NCBI GenBank assembly: GCA_023436825.1
Contig: JAEZHS010000452.1
Coordinates: forward strand, 1-18,855
Reading direction: 5' to 3'
DNA: 18,855 nucleotides
DNA from: Pseudomonadota bacterium
Lineage (GTDB): Bacteria > Pseudomonadota > Alphaproteobacteria > Reyranellales > Reyranellaceae
Shown here: one piece after another, positions 1-7,629 of the stretch
Position numbering within the stretch: position 1 is the stretch's first letter
How the letters are laid out: each line of letters starts with the position of its first letter
Notes under the pieces: model-generated
Told to the model about the DNA's origin: nothing
Databases searched by the model: none
What the model saw: the letters and a program-made list of their open reading frames with translations, nothing else
Translations under genes and position numbers: made by a program

Positions 1-26
1 GTATCAGGCATTTGTGATTCCGGGTA

Positions 27-1160
27 CTAGGCGCCGAGGCGCGCCAGCTCATTGCTGGCGGCGGCGCACTCGATGAGCGCCGGCGGGCCCTGGTCGACGA
101 CTTCGCGCCAGTAGCGGCGCGCCGCCGCCGGATTGCCGTCGACAGACAGCACCCCCATTTGGAAGCGCGCTTCGGCATGGCGGGCGGGCGAGTTGGCGCG
201 GTTGAGCAGCGCCTCCTCCGTCACCTGCCCGGTCCGGAAGGCGAGCAGCAGCGTGGGCCAACGATCGTCGGCGGGAAGCGTGACCGACTCGGTGGGCGCC
301 CCTGCCAGCCGCGCGGCCGTCAGGCGGTAGAGCAGCCAGTAGGCGTTCGTCGGATCCTTGGCGATGGCCAGCCCGAATTCGTTGAACGCGGCGCTGTAGT
401 TGGCCATGCGCATCGCCACGCAGGCGCGCGCCGCCGGGCTGGTCTGCGGCAGGAGCTCGAACTGATGGCGCCAGTCGTCGTTCGCCTCGGCCAGCCGACC
501 CAGCGCTGCACGCGCGATGCCGCGGGCGTTCAGGGTGTCGCCGTCCTTCGGATTGGCGGCGAGGACGCCGTCGAAGATCTCGATCGCCTCCTGGTAGCGG
601 CCGAGCGTCGACAGGGCCTCGCCCTTCAACGCCAACACCTCCGAAAGCTTGGGGTTCACCTTCAGCGCGCGCTCGTAGCTGTCCAGCGCCTCCGCGGCAC
701 GCCCGTACGCAAGACACGCGTTGCCGTGCGCGAGCTGCGGCAGGACCTTGCTGCGAACGTTGGCGCGGACCAGGTCGTACGATTCGGTCTCGAAGGCGAA
801 GTATCCCTGGCGGCGAAAAATATAGCGCCGGTCGGCGGCGCCCGGCGGCAGTTCCGACCACAGACGGCGCGCGCGCTCGTACTCGCCCTGCGCCTCTGCG
901 CTGCGTCCCAGGCTGTCGAGGAGTTCCGCCCGCGCCATCACGGCGTCGGCAAAATCGGGAACAAGGGCCAGCGCCCGGTCGAATGCAGCAAGGGCGCCCT
1001 CGCCGTTGCCGCCGCGCCGCTTCACCAAGCCGTCGCGGAAATGGCCGCGGGCATCCTGCTCGTCATCGCCGACCTTGGGGGCAATCTCGACCGCGTCGGG
1101 CCGGCGCCACAGGCGCCTGACCGGCGCAATAGCTGCTCGCAAAATGCCGATATCAGCCAC
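27..1160 (-). CDS. TPR-repeat protein of unknown role
   Basis: This 377-residue protein consists mainly of tetratricopeptide repeats, helical hairpins that usually mediate protein-protein contacts. About six repeat-like units are visible, around residues 40-72, 73-101, 145-172, 174-206, 208-238 and 246-272. The clearest have the typical A-L/Y-x-R-A-L and N-P spacing, for example SYERALKVNP near 161-170. There is no signal peptide or membrane segment; the N-terminus is basic (VRRLWRR at 14-20). The first ATG at 1160 gives full TPR coverage and the stop is TAG at 27-29. It is transcribed away from the polysaccharide exporter across a 322-bp divergent spacer. TPR proteins are common beside polysaccharide loci, but nothing here ties it to one reaction. 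The family call is firm; the role is unknown. Confidence 0.85.
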   Translation of the reverse strand: MADIGILRAAIAPVRRLWRRPDAVEIAPKVGDDEQDARGHFRDGLVKRRGGNGEGALAAFDRALALVPDFADAVMARAELLDSLGRSAEAQGEYERARRLWSELPPGAADRRYIFRRQGYFAFETESYDLVRANVRSKVLPQLAHGNACLAYGRAAEALDSYERALKVNPKLSEVLALKGEALSTLGRYQEAIEIFDGVLAANPKDGDTLNARGIARAALGRLAEANDDWRHQFELLPQTSPAARACVAMRMANYSAAFNEFGLAIAKDPTNAYWLLYRLTAARLAGAPTESVTLPADDRWPTLLLAFRTGQVTEEALLNRANSPARHAEARFQMGVLSVDGNPAAARRYWREVVDQGPPALIECAAASNELARLGA

Positions 1161-1482
1161 GGGCGGCTCTCAAGGTATCGTTCGAGGTGGTCAAGATCGA
1201 CACTTTCGCCGGCAGCCGGTGTTTGCGATAGGGAATCCGAGGCGTCCCGCTAGCCTATACCCCTGGGGAGCGTCAAGACGATGTCGCACCTCGGGCATCG
1301 CCGCATAACTCGCCATGATTCCAGGGCAAATTCCCCCTGCCGATGGCAACAGGAGGCTCCAGCAAGACATTGTCGAGGCTATCTCGGACGGGTTCGCTAT
1401 GCTATGCGACCTGCCGCAATGCTCCCCACCCTGACACCACGTCTTGCGGCCCCCGGCCATCCCGATTTGTCGTTCTAATTCA
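1161..1482. other. Divergent intergenic spacer between TPR gene and exporter
   Basis: These 322 bp separate two divergent transcription units and must hold promoters for both if the genes start as called. I see no convincing -35/-10 pair. A TATGCT at 1398-1403 resembles a -10 box, but the nearest -35-like TTGTCG at 1370 is 22 bp away, too far. No terminator, repeat or small gene is supported. Confidence 0.4.
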
Positions 1483-2394
1483 ATGGTTAACTTGAATAAT
1501 CGCCAGGAACTGCCCGATGCGCCCGTCATGCACTTTGTGGATGGCAAGGCGGTCGAGCCGCGGGACTACAACTGGCTGGAGCGCATCGTCCGCTTCCTGT
1601 TGCGGCCGTTCGTCGAGGCCTGGCACCACCGCGACCTGATTGCGGCAATTCTGCGACGGGAGTTGCGCGAGCGCTTCAGCGGGTCGATGGCCGGCTGGGT
1701 GTGGGCCGTGGTGGCGCCCCTGATTTCGCTCGTTACCTACACCCTTGTCTTCGGCGGCTCGGCGACGCTGCCCAACAAGACCCAGTCCAGTTCGTCGATC
1801 GACTACGCCCTGTTCATCTTCGGCGGGCTGGTGGCGTTCAACTTCTTCACCGAGATGGCGTACCGGGCGCCCTCGCTGCTCCACGAATACGCCCACTACA
1901 TCAAGCAGACGATGTTTCCGGCCGAGATGCTGCCGATCATCTCGACGCTCAGGGCGACGACATATGCCTCGATCGGCCTGGCACTCATGCTGGTCTGCCA
2001 GCTCGTCTTCGCCGGGACGTTGCATTGGACCGTGCTGCTGCTGCCTCTGTGGTTCATCCCGTTCCTGATGTTCCTGATCGGCATCACCTGGCTGCTGTCC
2101 GCCATGGGCGCGTTCACGCGCGACACTGCCTACCTCATGATGACCATCGCCCCGGTGCTGATGTTCGCCACCCCGGTGTTCTTCAGCCACGAAACGCTCG
2201 GCCCCACCTGGTATCTTCTGATGTACGCCAACGTCCTGACCGGCTTCATCGAGACCATCCGCGACCTTGTGGTGTTCGGGAGGATTCCCGCCGGCCTGGT
2301 CATTGCCTGGACGATGTTCATATCGATGTTCTTCTTCTGGTTCGGCTACTGGTTCTTCCGGCGCCAGCAGGATGCGATTGCCGATGTCATCTGA
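1483..2394 (+). CDS. Polysaccharide ABC-2 exporter, permease subunit (Wzm/KpsM family)
   Basis: This is the inner-membrane subunit of an ABC-2 type exporter for polysaccharide (O-antigen, capsule or teichoic-acid type). It has 303 residues from ATG 1483. The N-terminus is soluble (1-60), followed by the amphipathic RRELRERFSGS segment (58-68) and the G-W-x-W motif typical of the family. Hydrophobic stretches lie near 72-92, 108-125, 155-180, 184-210, 217-235 and 270-293, matching the usual six-span topology. The C-terminus overlaps the ATPase gene by 11 bp, so the two are co-translated partners. The start is uncertain: no clear Shine-Dalgarno precedes ATG 1483, and an in-frame ATG at 1528 and TTG at 1444 are alternatives. 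A KpsM/Wzm/TagG-like assignment is secure; the substrate is not known but is presumably the polymer built by this locus. Confidence 0.93.
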   Translation: MVNLNNRQELPDAPVMHFVDGKAVEPRDYNWLERIVRFLLRPFVEAWHHRDLIAAILRRELRERFSGSMAGWVWAVVAPLISLVTYTLVFGGSATLPNKTQSSSSIDYALFIFGGLVAFNFFTEMAYRAPSLLHEYAHYIKQTMFPAEMLPIISTLRATTYASIGLALMLVCQLVFAGTLHWTVLLLPLWFIPFLMFLIGITWLLSAMGAFTRDTAYLMMTIAPVLMFATPVFFSHETLGPTWYLLMYANVLTGFIETIRDLVVFGRIPAGLVIAWTMFISMFFFWFGYWFFRRQQDAIADVI

Positions 2395-3160
2395 GCCCGA
2401 GGTCGTGGTCAGGGCGAGGCACCTCGCCAAGGCCTACAAGCTCTACGACAGCCCCAAGGACTGGGTGAAGCAGCAGCTTCTGGGGTCGGAGAAGAAGCCT
2501 TACTACAAGTCGTTCTGGGCGCTGAAGGACATCAGCTTCGAGGTCCGGCGCGGCAAGAGCCTGGGCATCATCGGTCGCAATGGCTGCGGCAAGTCCACGC
2601 TGCTGCAGATCGTCTGCGGCATGACTCGGCCGACCAAGGGTGAAATCTGGGTCAAGGGCCGTGTCGCCCCGGTGCTGGCGCTCGGCGCCACTTTCGACCT
2701 CGAGGCCACGGGGCGCGAGAACGTGCTGATCGGCGGCGCCGTACTGGGGCTGAAGCGCCAGGAGATCCTGAACAAGTTCGAGTCGATCACCGAGTTCGCC
2801 GGCATCGGCGCATTCATGGACCAGCCGCTGAAGCTCTATTCGGTCGGCATGCGCATGCGGCTCGCCTTTGCCATCTGCGCCCATATCGACGCCGAGATCC
2901 TGATCGTCGACGAGGCGCTGGCGGTGGGCGACCTCGCCTTCCAGAAGAAGTGCGTCGACTGGATCGACAACTTCCGCCGCACCGGCACGCTCCTCTTCGT
3001 CAGCCACTCGACCGGCGAGCTGTCGCGGCTGTGCGAGAGCGCGATGTGGATCGACAACGGTCGCGTCCGCGAAGCCGGCAGCGTCGCCGACGTCGCCCGC
3101 GCCTACCGTCGCGCGACCTTCGTCGAGAAGGACAACATGAAGCGGTTCTCCGCCGTCTGA
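2384..3160 (+). CDS. Polysaccharide ABC exporter, ATP-binding subunit (Wzt/KpsT family, short form)
   Basis: This 258-residue ATPase powers export with the permease just upstream. It carries a Walker A (GRNGCGKST, residues 64-72), a family-typical degenerate signature (LYSVGMRMRLAF, 151-162), Walker B (ILIVDEAL, 172-179) and an H-loop histidine (SHST, 207-210). The start at ATG 2384 overlaps the permease stop, with AGGA about 12 bp upstream; the reading frame is open further upstream, but that part lies inside the permease gene. The protein ends at about residue 258 and lacks the C-terminal carbohydrate-binding domain found in Wzt proteins such as those of E. coli O8/O9a. Export is therefore probably not gated by recognition of a chain-terminal modification within this protein. 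The last base lies 15 bp from the 3' end of the convergent oxygenase gene. Confidence 0.93.
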   Translation: MSSEPEVVVRARHLAKAYKLYDSPKDWVKQQLLGSEKKPYYKSFWALKDISFEVRRGKSLGIIGRNGCGKSTLLQIVCGMTRPTKGEIWVKGRVAPVLALGATFDLEATGRENVLIGGAVLGLKRQEILNKFESITEFAGIGAFMDQPLKLYSVGMRMRLAFAICAHIDAEILIVDEALAVGDLAFQKKCVDWIDNFRRTGTLLFVSHSTGELSRLCESAMWIDNGRVREAGSVADVARAYRRATFVEKDNMKRFSAV

Positions 3161-3175
3161 ACGACGGATTGCACG

Positions 3176-4048
3176 TTACCCCGCTCGGCCGAGATCGGCG
3201 GAGTCGAGGAAGGCATTGGCGCCGATATCGGCGGAGCGCCGGATGTCGACGATGGTCGGAATGCCCTGCCGCCGCGATACGCCAACCGAGGGGTCGAGAT
3301 ATTCCGGGGGAGCGGCCCGCCGCGACATTGGCCGTATCTCGAGGCTGAGCCGCTCGGCCTCCGAGCCGTAGCCAGTGGTGAAATGCGGCGAAAACCGCGA
3401 GTGGATCGTGAGATCACCCAGGTCGTAGGAAGGGATCCACAGCTTCGATGGATCTTGAAGCAGGTAGTCCGCACCGAAGTCTTGATGCTGTAGCGTCGGC
3501 AGTAGCCCGTCGGGCACGGGCACGACAAAGCCCAGACCTGAATTCTGCCCAGGAATGATGCGGTCGAACGGAATCCAGAGCGAAAAGGGCACGCCCTCCG
3601 CGACGACCTTTGCATCCTGATGTCCGCCCACTCCCAGCGGCTTGTCGATCGCGTGGCGCACCGTGCACCATTTGAGGAGCAGGACGATATGCGAGGATGC
3701 ACACAGGTTCTCGACGACGTCCCATACCCACGACCTGATGACGGCGGCGATGACGGCGGCGGCCGGAAAGCGATCGCCCTCGCGAAGTGACCAAGGTGGA
3801 TACCAGCTGCCGCTGTAGGCCTGCTGCGGGCTGTCGGCGGTCAGCGAGCGGTGAACCCGGAGGGATCGCCGAAGCGCCTCTCCTTCCGCGCCGAGCATCT
3901 CGGGCCGCAACGCCTCCCTCAGCCGGACGACGCCGAATTTCGAATAGGCAGCGGCGATATCGGCGGGCCGGGCTTCACGGGAGAAGGACAGAGCGTATCG
4001 GTCCTTGGTGACGTCCGGATGATTCCCGAGGAGTTCCTTGAAATTCAT
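3176..4048 (-). CDS. Phytanoyl-CoA dioxygenase (PhyH)-like Fe(II)/2-oxoglutarate oxygenase
   Basis: This 290-residue protein looks like a non-haem iron oxygenase of the PhyH type, which hydroxylates or oxidises a small substrate using 2-oxoglutarate and O2. The iron-binding H-x-D is visible as H143-Q-D145 in GVGGHQDAKVV. The distal histidine is probably H216 or H222 (TIHSRFSPHFTTGYG) and the 2OG-binding arginine R233 or R239 (AERLSLEIRP). The region between them (SLWIPFDRIIPGQNSGLGFV) has the family's usual 'W-I-x-x-D ... N-S-x-L' look. It is the last gene of the twelve-gene operon, 19 bp after the phosphotransferase, and converges on the exporter ATPase. In this setting a sugar or sugar-linked substituent is the likely substrate (inference). 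The family call is good, the substrate unknown. Confidence 0.8.
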   Translation of the reverse strand: MNFKELLGNHPDVTKDRYALSFSREARPADIAAAYSKFGVVRLREALRPEMLGAEGEALRRSLRVHRSLTADSPQQAYSGSWYPPWSLREGDRFPAAAVIAAVIRSWVWDVVENLCASSHIVLLLKWCTVRHAIDKPLGVGGHQDAKVVAEGVPFSLWIPFDRIIPGQNSGLGFVVPVPDGLLPTLQHQDFGADYLLQDPSKLWIPSYDLGDLTIHSRFSPHFTTGYGSEAERLSLEIRPMSRRAAPPEYLDPSVGVSRRQGIPTIVDIRRSADIGANAFLDSADLGRAG

Positions 4049-4067
4049 CTGTCGCTCGGCTGTGGGC

Positions 4068-5105
4068 TTACGACCAGGCTTCGATCTCGGCCATCAAGGC
4101 TTTCGCCTTGCCGATCTGCTCGCGCCGAACCCTGTCCCAGCTATCCATGGTCGCCGCGTTGCTTTCCAGCCGATGCTCCCAGCGCTCCGGCAGCAGTTCG
4201 CCGAGAATGATGGCGCACCAGCGAAGACCGTAGAGCGGCATCAACGCCGGCAGGCGATGAGCCTCGGCATGGCGGGTGAAGTGGCCGAGCAGGCTCTCGC
4301 GAAAAGCTGCCTTCTGCCGTTCGTTCAACTGCATGCCGGGGTGCATCACGAAGTTGGCGATGCTGGTCACGGGATCGTCCCAACCGAAGTACTCGAAGTC
4401 AAGGAAGCACAGCTTCCCGTCCGGCGACCTGAGAGCGTTGTGCGCCCCCATGTCGGAGGGAATGAGAGTCCGGAACTGCGGCGCAAGGTCTTCGCCGAGG
4501 TCGAATCCGAGTTGGCCGTACGACTTGGCGGCGCCGACCTCGAAACGGCGCAGCGAGGGCACCAGAACGTCGTCGAAGAACGGCGCGAACTCGGGCACAT
4601 CATGCTTGACCGCCGCCAGCCGGGCGTAGCGGCGTTCGATCTGGGCCAGGATGCGTGGACCTGAGAGGCAGGCTTCGGCCGCTTCGCCGATCTCCGCCCT
4701 GGCCTGGTCGTCGACGCCATGGTCGAGCGCTATCTGAAAGGCGGCGAACTCGGCCACGTCGGCGTCGGTGACGATATCGGCCGGCTCGCCGTCGATCCAG
4801 GTCAGCAGGGCGAAGCGCCGCTCCGGCGACACGGCGACCACTTTGGGCACGCGGCCGATGCCCTTGCGCTCCATGAAGCGCAGCGCGTTGACCTCGCCCT
4901 CGAGCCGGTTGCGGTTGTCGGCGGCCGGGTATTTCTTCAGCGCATAGCGGGCTGCCTGCGTCTCGACCCGGAAGATGCGGCTGTTGCCGCCGCGGCGGAT
5001 CTCGGAGATCGACCGTACCGGCTCGGCGCAGAGCGCTCGGGCGACGTCTTGGATATCGTCAGTCGCCGCGGAAGAGCGCGTCACGGACTTCGTCCCAGGA
5101 GGCAT
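4068..5105 (-). CDS. APH/choline-kinase-like phosphotransferase
   Basis: This is a kinase-fold enzyme of the aminoglycoside phosphotransferase/choline kinase superfamily, expected to phosphorylate a small hydroxylated substrate with ATP. From ATG 5105 it has 345 residues. Visible features are a nucleotide-binding N-lobe (GGNSRIFRVETQAARYALKK), the hinge-like LLTWIDGEP, and a catalytic loop PSDMGAHNAL followed by FLDFEYFGWDDP, where the DFE supplies the metal-binding Asp. In the loop the family's usual H-x-D is S-x-D-like (Ser before Asp), while Asp and Asn are kept. I chose ATG 5105, with GTG 5084 as an alternative; a longer reading to 5219 would run deep inside the preceding HAD gene and has no family-like sequence. 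It overlaps HAD by 47 bp. Pairing with a HAD phosphatase suggests a phosphorylation/dephosphorylation step on a sugar intermediate (inference). Confidence 0.82.
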   Translation of the reverse strand: MPPGTKSVTRSSAATDDIQDVARALCAEPVRSISEIRRGGNSRIFRVETQAARYALKKYPAADNRNRLEGEVNALRFMERKGIGRVPKVVAVSPERRFALLTWIDGEPADIVTDADVAEFAAFQIALDHGVDDQARAEIGEAAEACLSGPRILAQIERRYARLAAVKHDVPEFAPFFDDVLVPSLRRFEVGAAKSYGQLGFDLGEDLAPQFRTLIPSDMGAHNALRSPDGKLCFLDFEYFGWDDPVTSIANFVMHPGMQLNERQKAAFRESLLGHFTRHAEAHRLPALMPLYGLRWCAIILGELLPERWEHRLESNAATMDSWDRVRREQIGKAKALMAEIEAWS

Positions 5106-5664
5106 ATTGCTCGAACTCACTCTGCGGCTCGCTGCCGAACAGGATCTTGCGGCACATCGCCGGCATCTCGGCGTGGCCCAGAACCTCGGCAAGATCGTCG
5201 ACGAACACGTCGCATTCAAGCGCCCTTATGCGCCTCACCTTCTCGTCCCGCGTGCCTTCGAAGTAAACATTGTGGCGGCCGATGCCGAGGCCCGCCGTAT
5301 CGAAGAAGCGATTGCCCTCCATCCAGCGCAACGCGGCGACGCGCAGGTCGGTCATGTGCGGGTCGTGATGCGCAAGCTCGGTCTTGTGGCTGACGATCGC
5401 CACCATGTCGGCTCGCGCCCGGCAGGTTTCCAGGAACCTGGCCACGCCGTCGAACAGGACCGCGGCATCGATCCGGCGGCCGTAGACCAGCCCCTGCAGG
5501 CTCTCCCAGAGAAAGCCGTCGGGACGCTCCGTCAGCAGGGCGCGCTTGACCGCGGCCTTGTTGCCCTTGAACGAAGGCGGCAGCAGCCCCTCCTCCCTGG
5601 CGACGCGCTGGAACGCCTGATCGTAGGAGATGAGCGTGTTGTCGAGATCGATACCCAGTCTCAT
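5059..5664 (-). CDS. HAD-superfamily hydrolase (sugar-phosphatase-like)
   Basis: This 201-residue haloacid-dehalogenase-like protein is a probable phosphatase. Motif I is at the N-terminus (GIDLDNTL, residues 4-11, with the nucleophile and acid/base aspartates in D-L-D). A motif II serine (AIVSHKT) and a motif IV acidic pair (DVFVDDL) follow. It is not the GmhB heptose-bisphosphate phosphatase type, whose motif I reads D-R-D-G-T. The start ATG 5664 overlaps the upstream reductase stop in an ATGA (5661-5664), a typical translational-coupling junction. A longer open frame to 5934 is only a shadow of the reductase gene. Cap-domain sequence between motifs I and II is short to moderate. The substrate cannot be deduced; by context it is probably a phosphorylated sugar. 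Confidence 0.83.
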   Translation of the reverse strand: MRLGIDLDNTLISYDQAFQRVAREEGLLPPSFKGNKAAVKRALLTERPDGFLWESLQGLVYGRRIDAAVLFDGVARFLETCRARADMVAIVSHKTELAHHDPHMTDLRVAALRWMEGNRFFDTAGLGIGRHNVYFEGTRDEKVRRIRALECDVFVDDLAEVLGHAEMPAMCRKILFGSEPQSEFEQYASWDEVRDALFRGD

Positions 5665-6566
5665 CGTGCGCCCGCGGCCGGCTGCGGAAAGCCCGCGAAC
5701 AAGGTGTCGAGAATGTCGCGCGCACTGCGGATCGGCATCGGCAGGGTCCGCGCGATCTTCTCGCAGCCGAGCGTCACGTAGCGGTGGCGATAGATGCTCG
5801 GCACCTGAGCTTCCGTCAGATTCTCTCCCCGGACCAGCGAGACGGGCAGATGCCGCGTCTCGGCCATCAGCCTGGCAGCTTCGAAATAGCCGATCTCGTC
5901 GCTGGAGCCGAGGTGCCAGACGCCGCGATGGCATCCGGCGCCGAGCCGCTCGGCCGCCTCGGCGACGTCGCCGACCATGACCGGCGAGAGTGCCATGTTG
6001 GACGCCGCCTGCACGGGCTGCCCTTTGGCCAGGGCTTCGAACCAGCCCTTGAAGACACCCACCGGATGGTCGGCCAGCACCTTGGTCACGCGCAGGACGG
6101 CGACGGGCAACGCCTCGCGCTCGATCGCCTCCTCGACGGCGCGCTTCTGGGCGCCGTATTCGTTCTTCGGGGCGGTAAGCGCCGCCTCGTCAGGCATCGG
6201 CGTCTCGCCGTCGAATACCTGGCTGCTCGACAGGAACACCAGCTGCGTGCCGCGATCGGCCAGCCGACGCATCACGTCAAGCGTGTTGTCGACGTTGATG
6301 CGGCGCGAGAGCGCCGGTTCGGCCTGGCAGGCCTGCATGCTGGTGACAGCGGCGCAGATGAAGGCGACGTCGTAGTTGCCGTTCTGCAGAGGCGCGACGT
6401 CGGGCTCTGCCAGATCGAGGAAGACGGTGCCGGGCCCCCGGACTCCGGGTCGGCGCGACGTCGTGTCGACCGTCGATCCGAGCTTGCGGCAATGCAGCTT
6501 CAGCGCGGAGCCGACTAGGCTGTCGCCTCCGACGACGAGTGCGCGACCGCTTCTGCCCTGCTCCAT
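5661..6566 (-). CDS. RmlD-like SDR sugar-nucleotide reductase/epimerase
   Basis: This 301-residue short-chain dehydrogenase/reductase is of the extended type, closest in look to dTDP-4-dehydrorhamnose reductases. The Rossmann motif reads VVGGDSLVGSAL (11-22), the substrate loop has SSSQVFDG (113-120), and the catalytic Y-x-x-x-K is Y137-G-A-Q-K141. SSxQVFDG followed by EYGAQK is characteristic of RmlD relatives, which use NAD(P)H to reduce a 4-keto sugar nucleotide. It starts immediately after the stop of the upstream epimerase (TAG then ATG with no spacer), and its own stop overlaps the HAD start. The exact sugar is unknown; no matching RmlA/RmlC is present, and the only RmlB relative in the window is a pseudogene. 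A 4-keto-sugar reductase role is inferred, not shown. Confidence 0.82.
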   Translation of the reverse strand: MEQGRSGRALVVGGDSLVGSALKLHCRKLGSTVDTTSRRPGVRGPGTVFLDLAEPDVAPLQNGNYDVAFICAAVTSMQACQAEPALSRRINVDNTLDVMRRLADRGTQLVFLSSSQVFDGETPMPDEAALTAPKNEYGAQKRAVEEAIEREALPVAVLRVTKVLADHPVGVFKGWFEALAKGQPVQAASNMALSPVMVGDVAEAAERLGAGCHRGVWHLGSSDEIGYFEAARLMAETRHLPVSLVRGENLTEAQVPSIYRHRYVTLGCEKIARTLPMPIRSARDILDTLFAGFPQPAAGAR

Positions 6567-7580
6567 CTACTGGAGATTTACCTTCTGCATCGTCTTGATG
6601 TTGAAGTAGCGCGGATCTTCGAGCGAGTTGGGCAGGCGACCGTCCTTGAAGGCCTTGATCAGGTCGACGACGGCCTCCTCGATCGTGTGGCTGGCCTCGA
6701 ATCCCAGCTCGTCTTTGATCTTCTTCGACGACACGTGATAGGAGCGCATGTCGTTGGTGTTCTGCACCTTGAGCTTGCAGTCCGGGCCGACGTTGCGCTG
6801 GACCATCTCGGCGAGCTGCATCACCGAATGGTTCTCGTAGCCCGCGTTGTAGACCTTGCCGTTGACCTTCTCGTCCGGCGCCAGCAGCAGCAGCATGTAG
6901 GCGTCGGCCATGTCCTCGATGTGGTTGTTCGGGCGCAGCTGAGTGCCGCCGAACACCGAGACCTCGCCCTTGTGCACGCCGAGGTTGGTCAGGATGTTGA
7001 CCACGACGTCGAGCCGCTGGCGGGGCGAGTAGCCGCACACCGTGGCCGGACGGATCGTCACCGTGGTGAAGCCGGGCGCCCGCTCCTGCTCGAGCAGGAC
7101 TTCGCACTCGGCCTTGAACTTCGAATAGTCGGTCAGCGGCTCTAGCGAGAGGTCCTCTGTCACCTCGACGCCGTCCTTGATGCCGTAGACCGACGAGGAT
7201 GAAGCGTAGATGAAGCGCTTGACCTTGGCGTCCTTGGAGGCACGCACCAGCGGCACGAAGGCGTCGAGGTTGATCGACCGGCCGAGGTCGGGATTGAGCT
7301 CGAACGAGGGGTCGTTGGAGATGCAGGCGAGATGGATGACGGCGTCGCAGCCCTGCAGCGCCTGCTTGACCACCTCGGCGTCGCGAATGTCGCCCTTGAC
7401 CTCGCGCAGCGAGGCGCCGCGGGAGCTCTTGAGCACGTCCTCGCCGTACATGAAGAGGTCGAGGACGGTCACCTGATAGCCGGCCGCGAGGAGCTTCGGC
7501 ACGAGCACCGCGCCGACATAGCCCGCGCCACCGGTGACCAGCACGCGATTGAGGTTGGGATTCTTCTGGTATCGACTCAT
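6567..7580 (-). CDS. NAD-dependent SDR epimerase/dehydratase (sugar nucleotide)
   Basis: This 337-residue extended SDR carries TGGAGYVG for NAD binding (16-23), the D-I-R-D segment near 64-67, HLACISNDPS (83-92), the catalytic SSSSVYG (127-133) and Y152-S-K-F-K156. The C-terminal half (RPNNHIEDMADAYMLLL and NAGYENHSV) is the usual sugar-nucleotide-binding pattern of UDP/GDP-sugar epimerases or dehydratases. The S-S-S-S-V-Y-G loop lacks the T-D-E triad of 4,6-dehydratases, so a 4-epimerase or C4 redox role is more likely. It starts at ATG 7580 after a 49-bp spacer and is joined end-to-start with the RmlD-like reductase. The enzyme class is secure and the substrate is not. Confidence 0.87.
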   Translation of the reverse strand: MSRYQKNPNLNRVLVTGGAGYVGAVLVPKLLAAGYQVTVLDLFMYGEDVLKSSRGASLREVKGDIRDAEVVKQALQGCDAVIHLACISNDPSFELNPDLGRSINLDAFVPLVRASKDAKVKRFIYASSSSVYGIKDGVEVTEDLSLEPLTDYSKFKAECEVLLEQERAPGFTTVTIRPATVCGYSPRQRLDVVVNILTNLGVHKGEVSVFGGTQLRPNNHIEDMADAYMLLLLAPDEKVNGKVYNAGYENHSVMQLAEMVQRNVGPDCKLKVQNTNDMRSYHVSSKKIKDELGFEASHTIEEAVVDLIKAFKDGRLPNSLEDPRYFNIKTMQKVNLQ

Positions 7581-7629
7581 GGGTCTGCCAATGCCTGAGT
7601 TGTGCGCGCGAACGGTCTTTCTTAGCCAC

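Noticed and set aside
159..1253. Long plus-strand open frame opposite the TPR gene
   Set aside because: Composition is that of the reverse complement of a GC-rich gene; no family motif, whereas the minus strand shows clear TPR units.
1480..2430. Long minus-strand open frame opposite the permease
   Set aside because: Low-complexity, charged shadow sequence (many E, R, H, Q) with no motif; the plus strand encodes a clear membrane protein.
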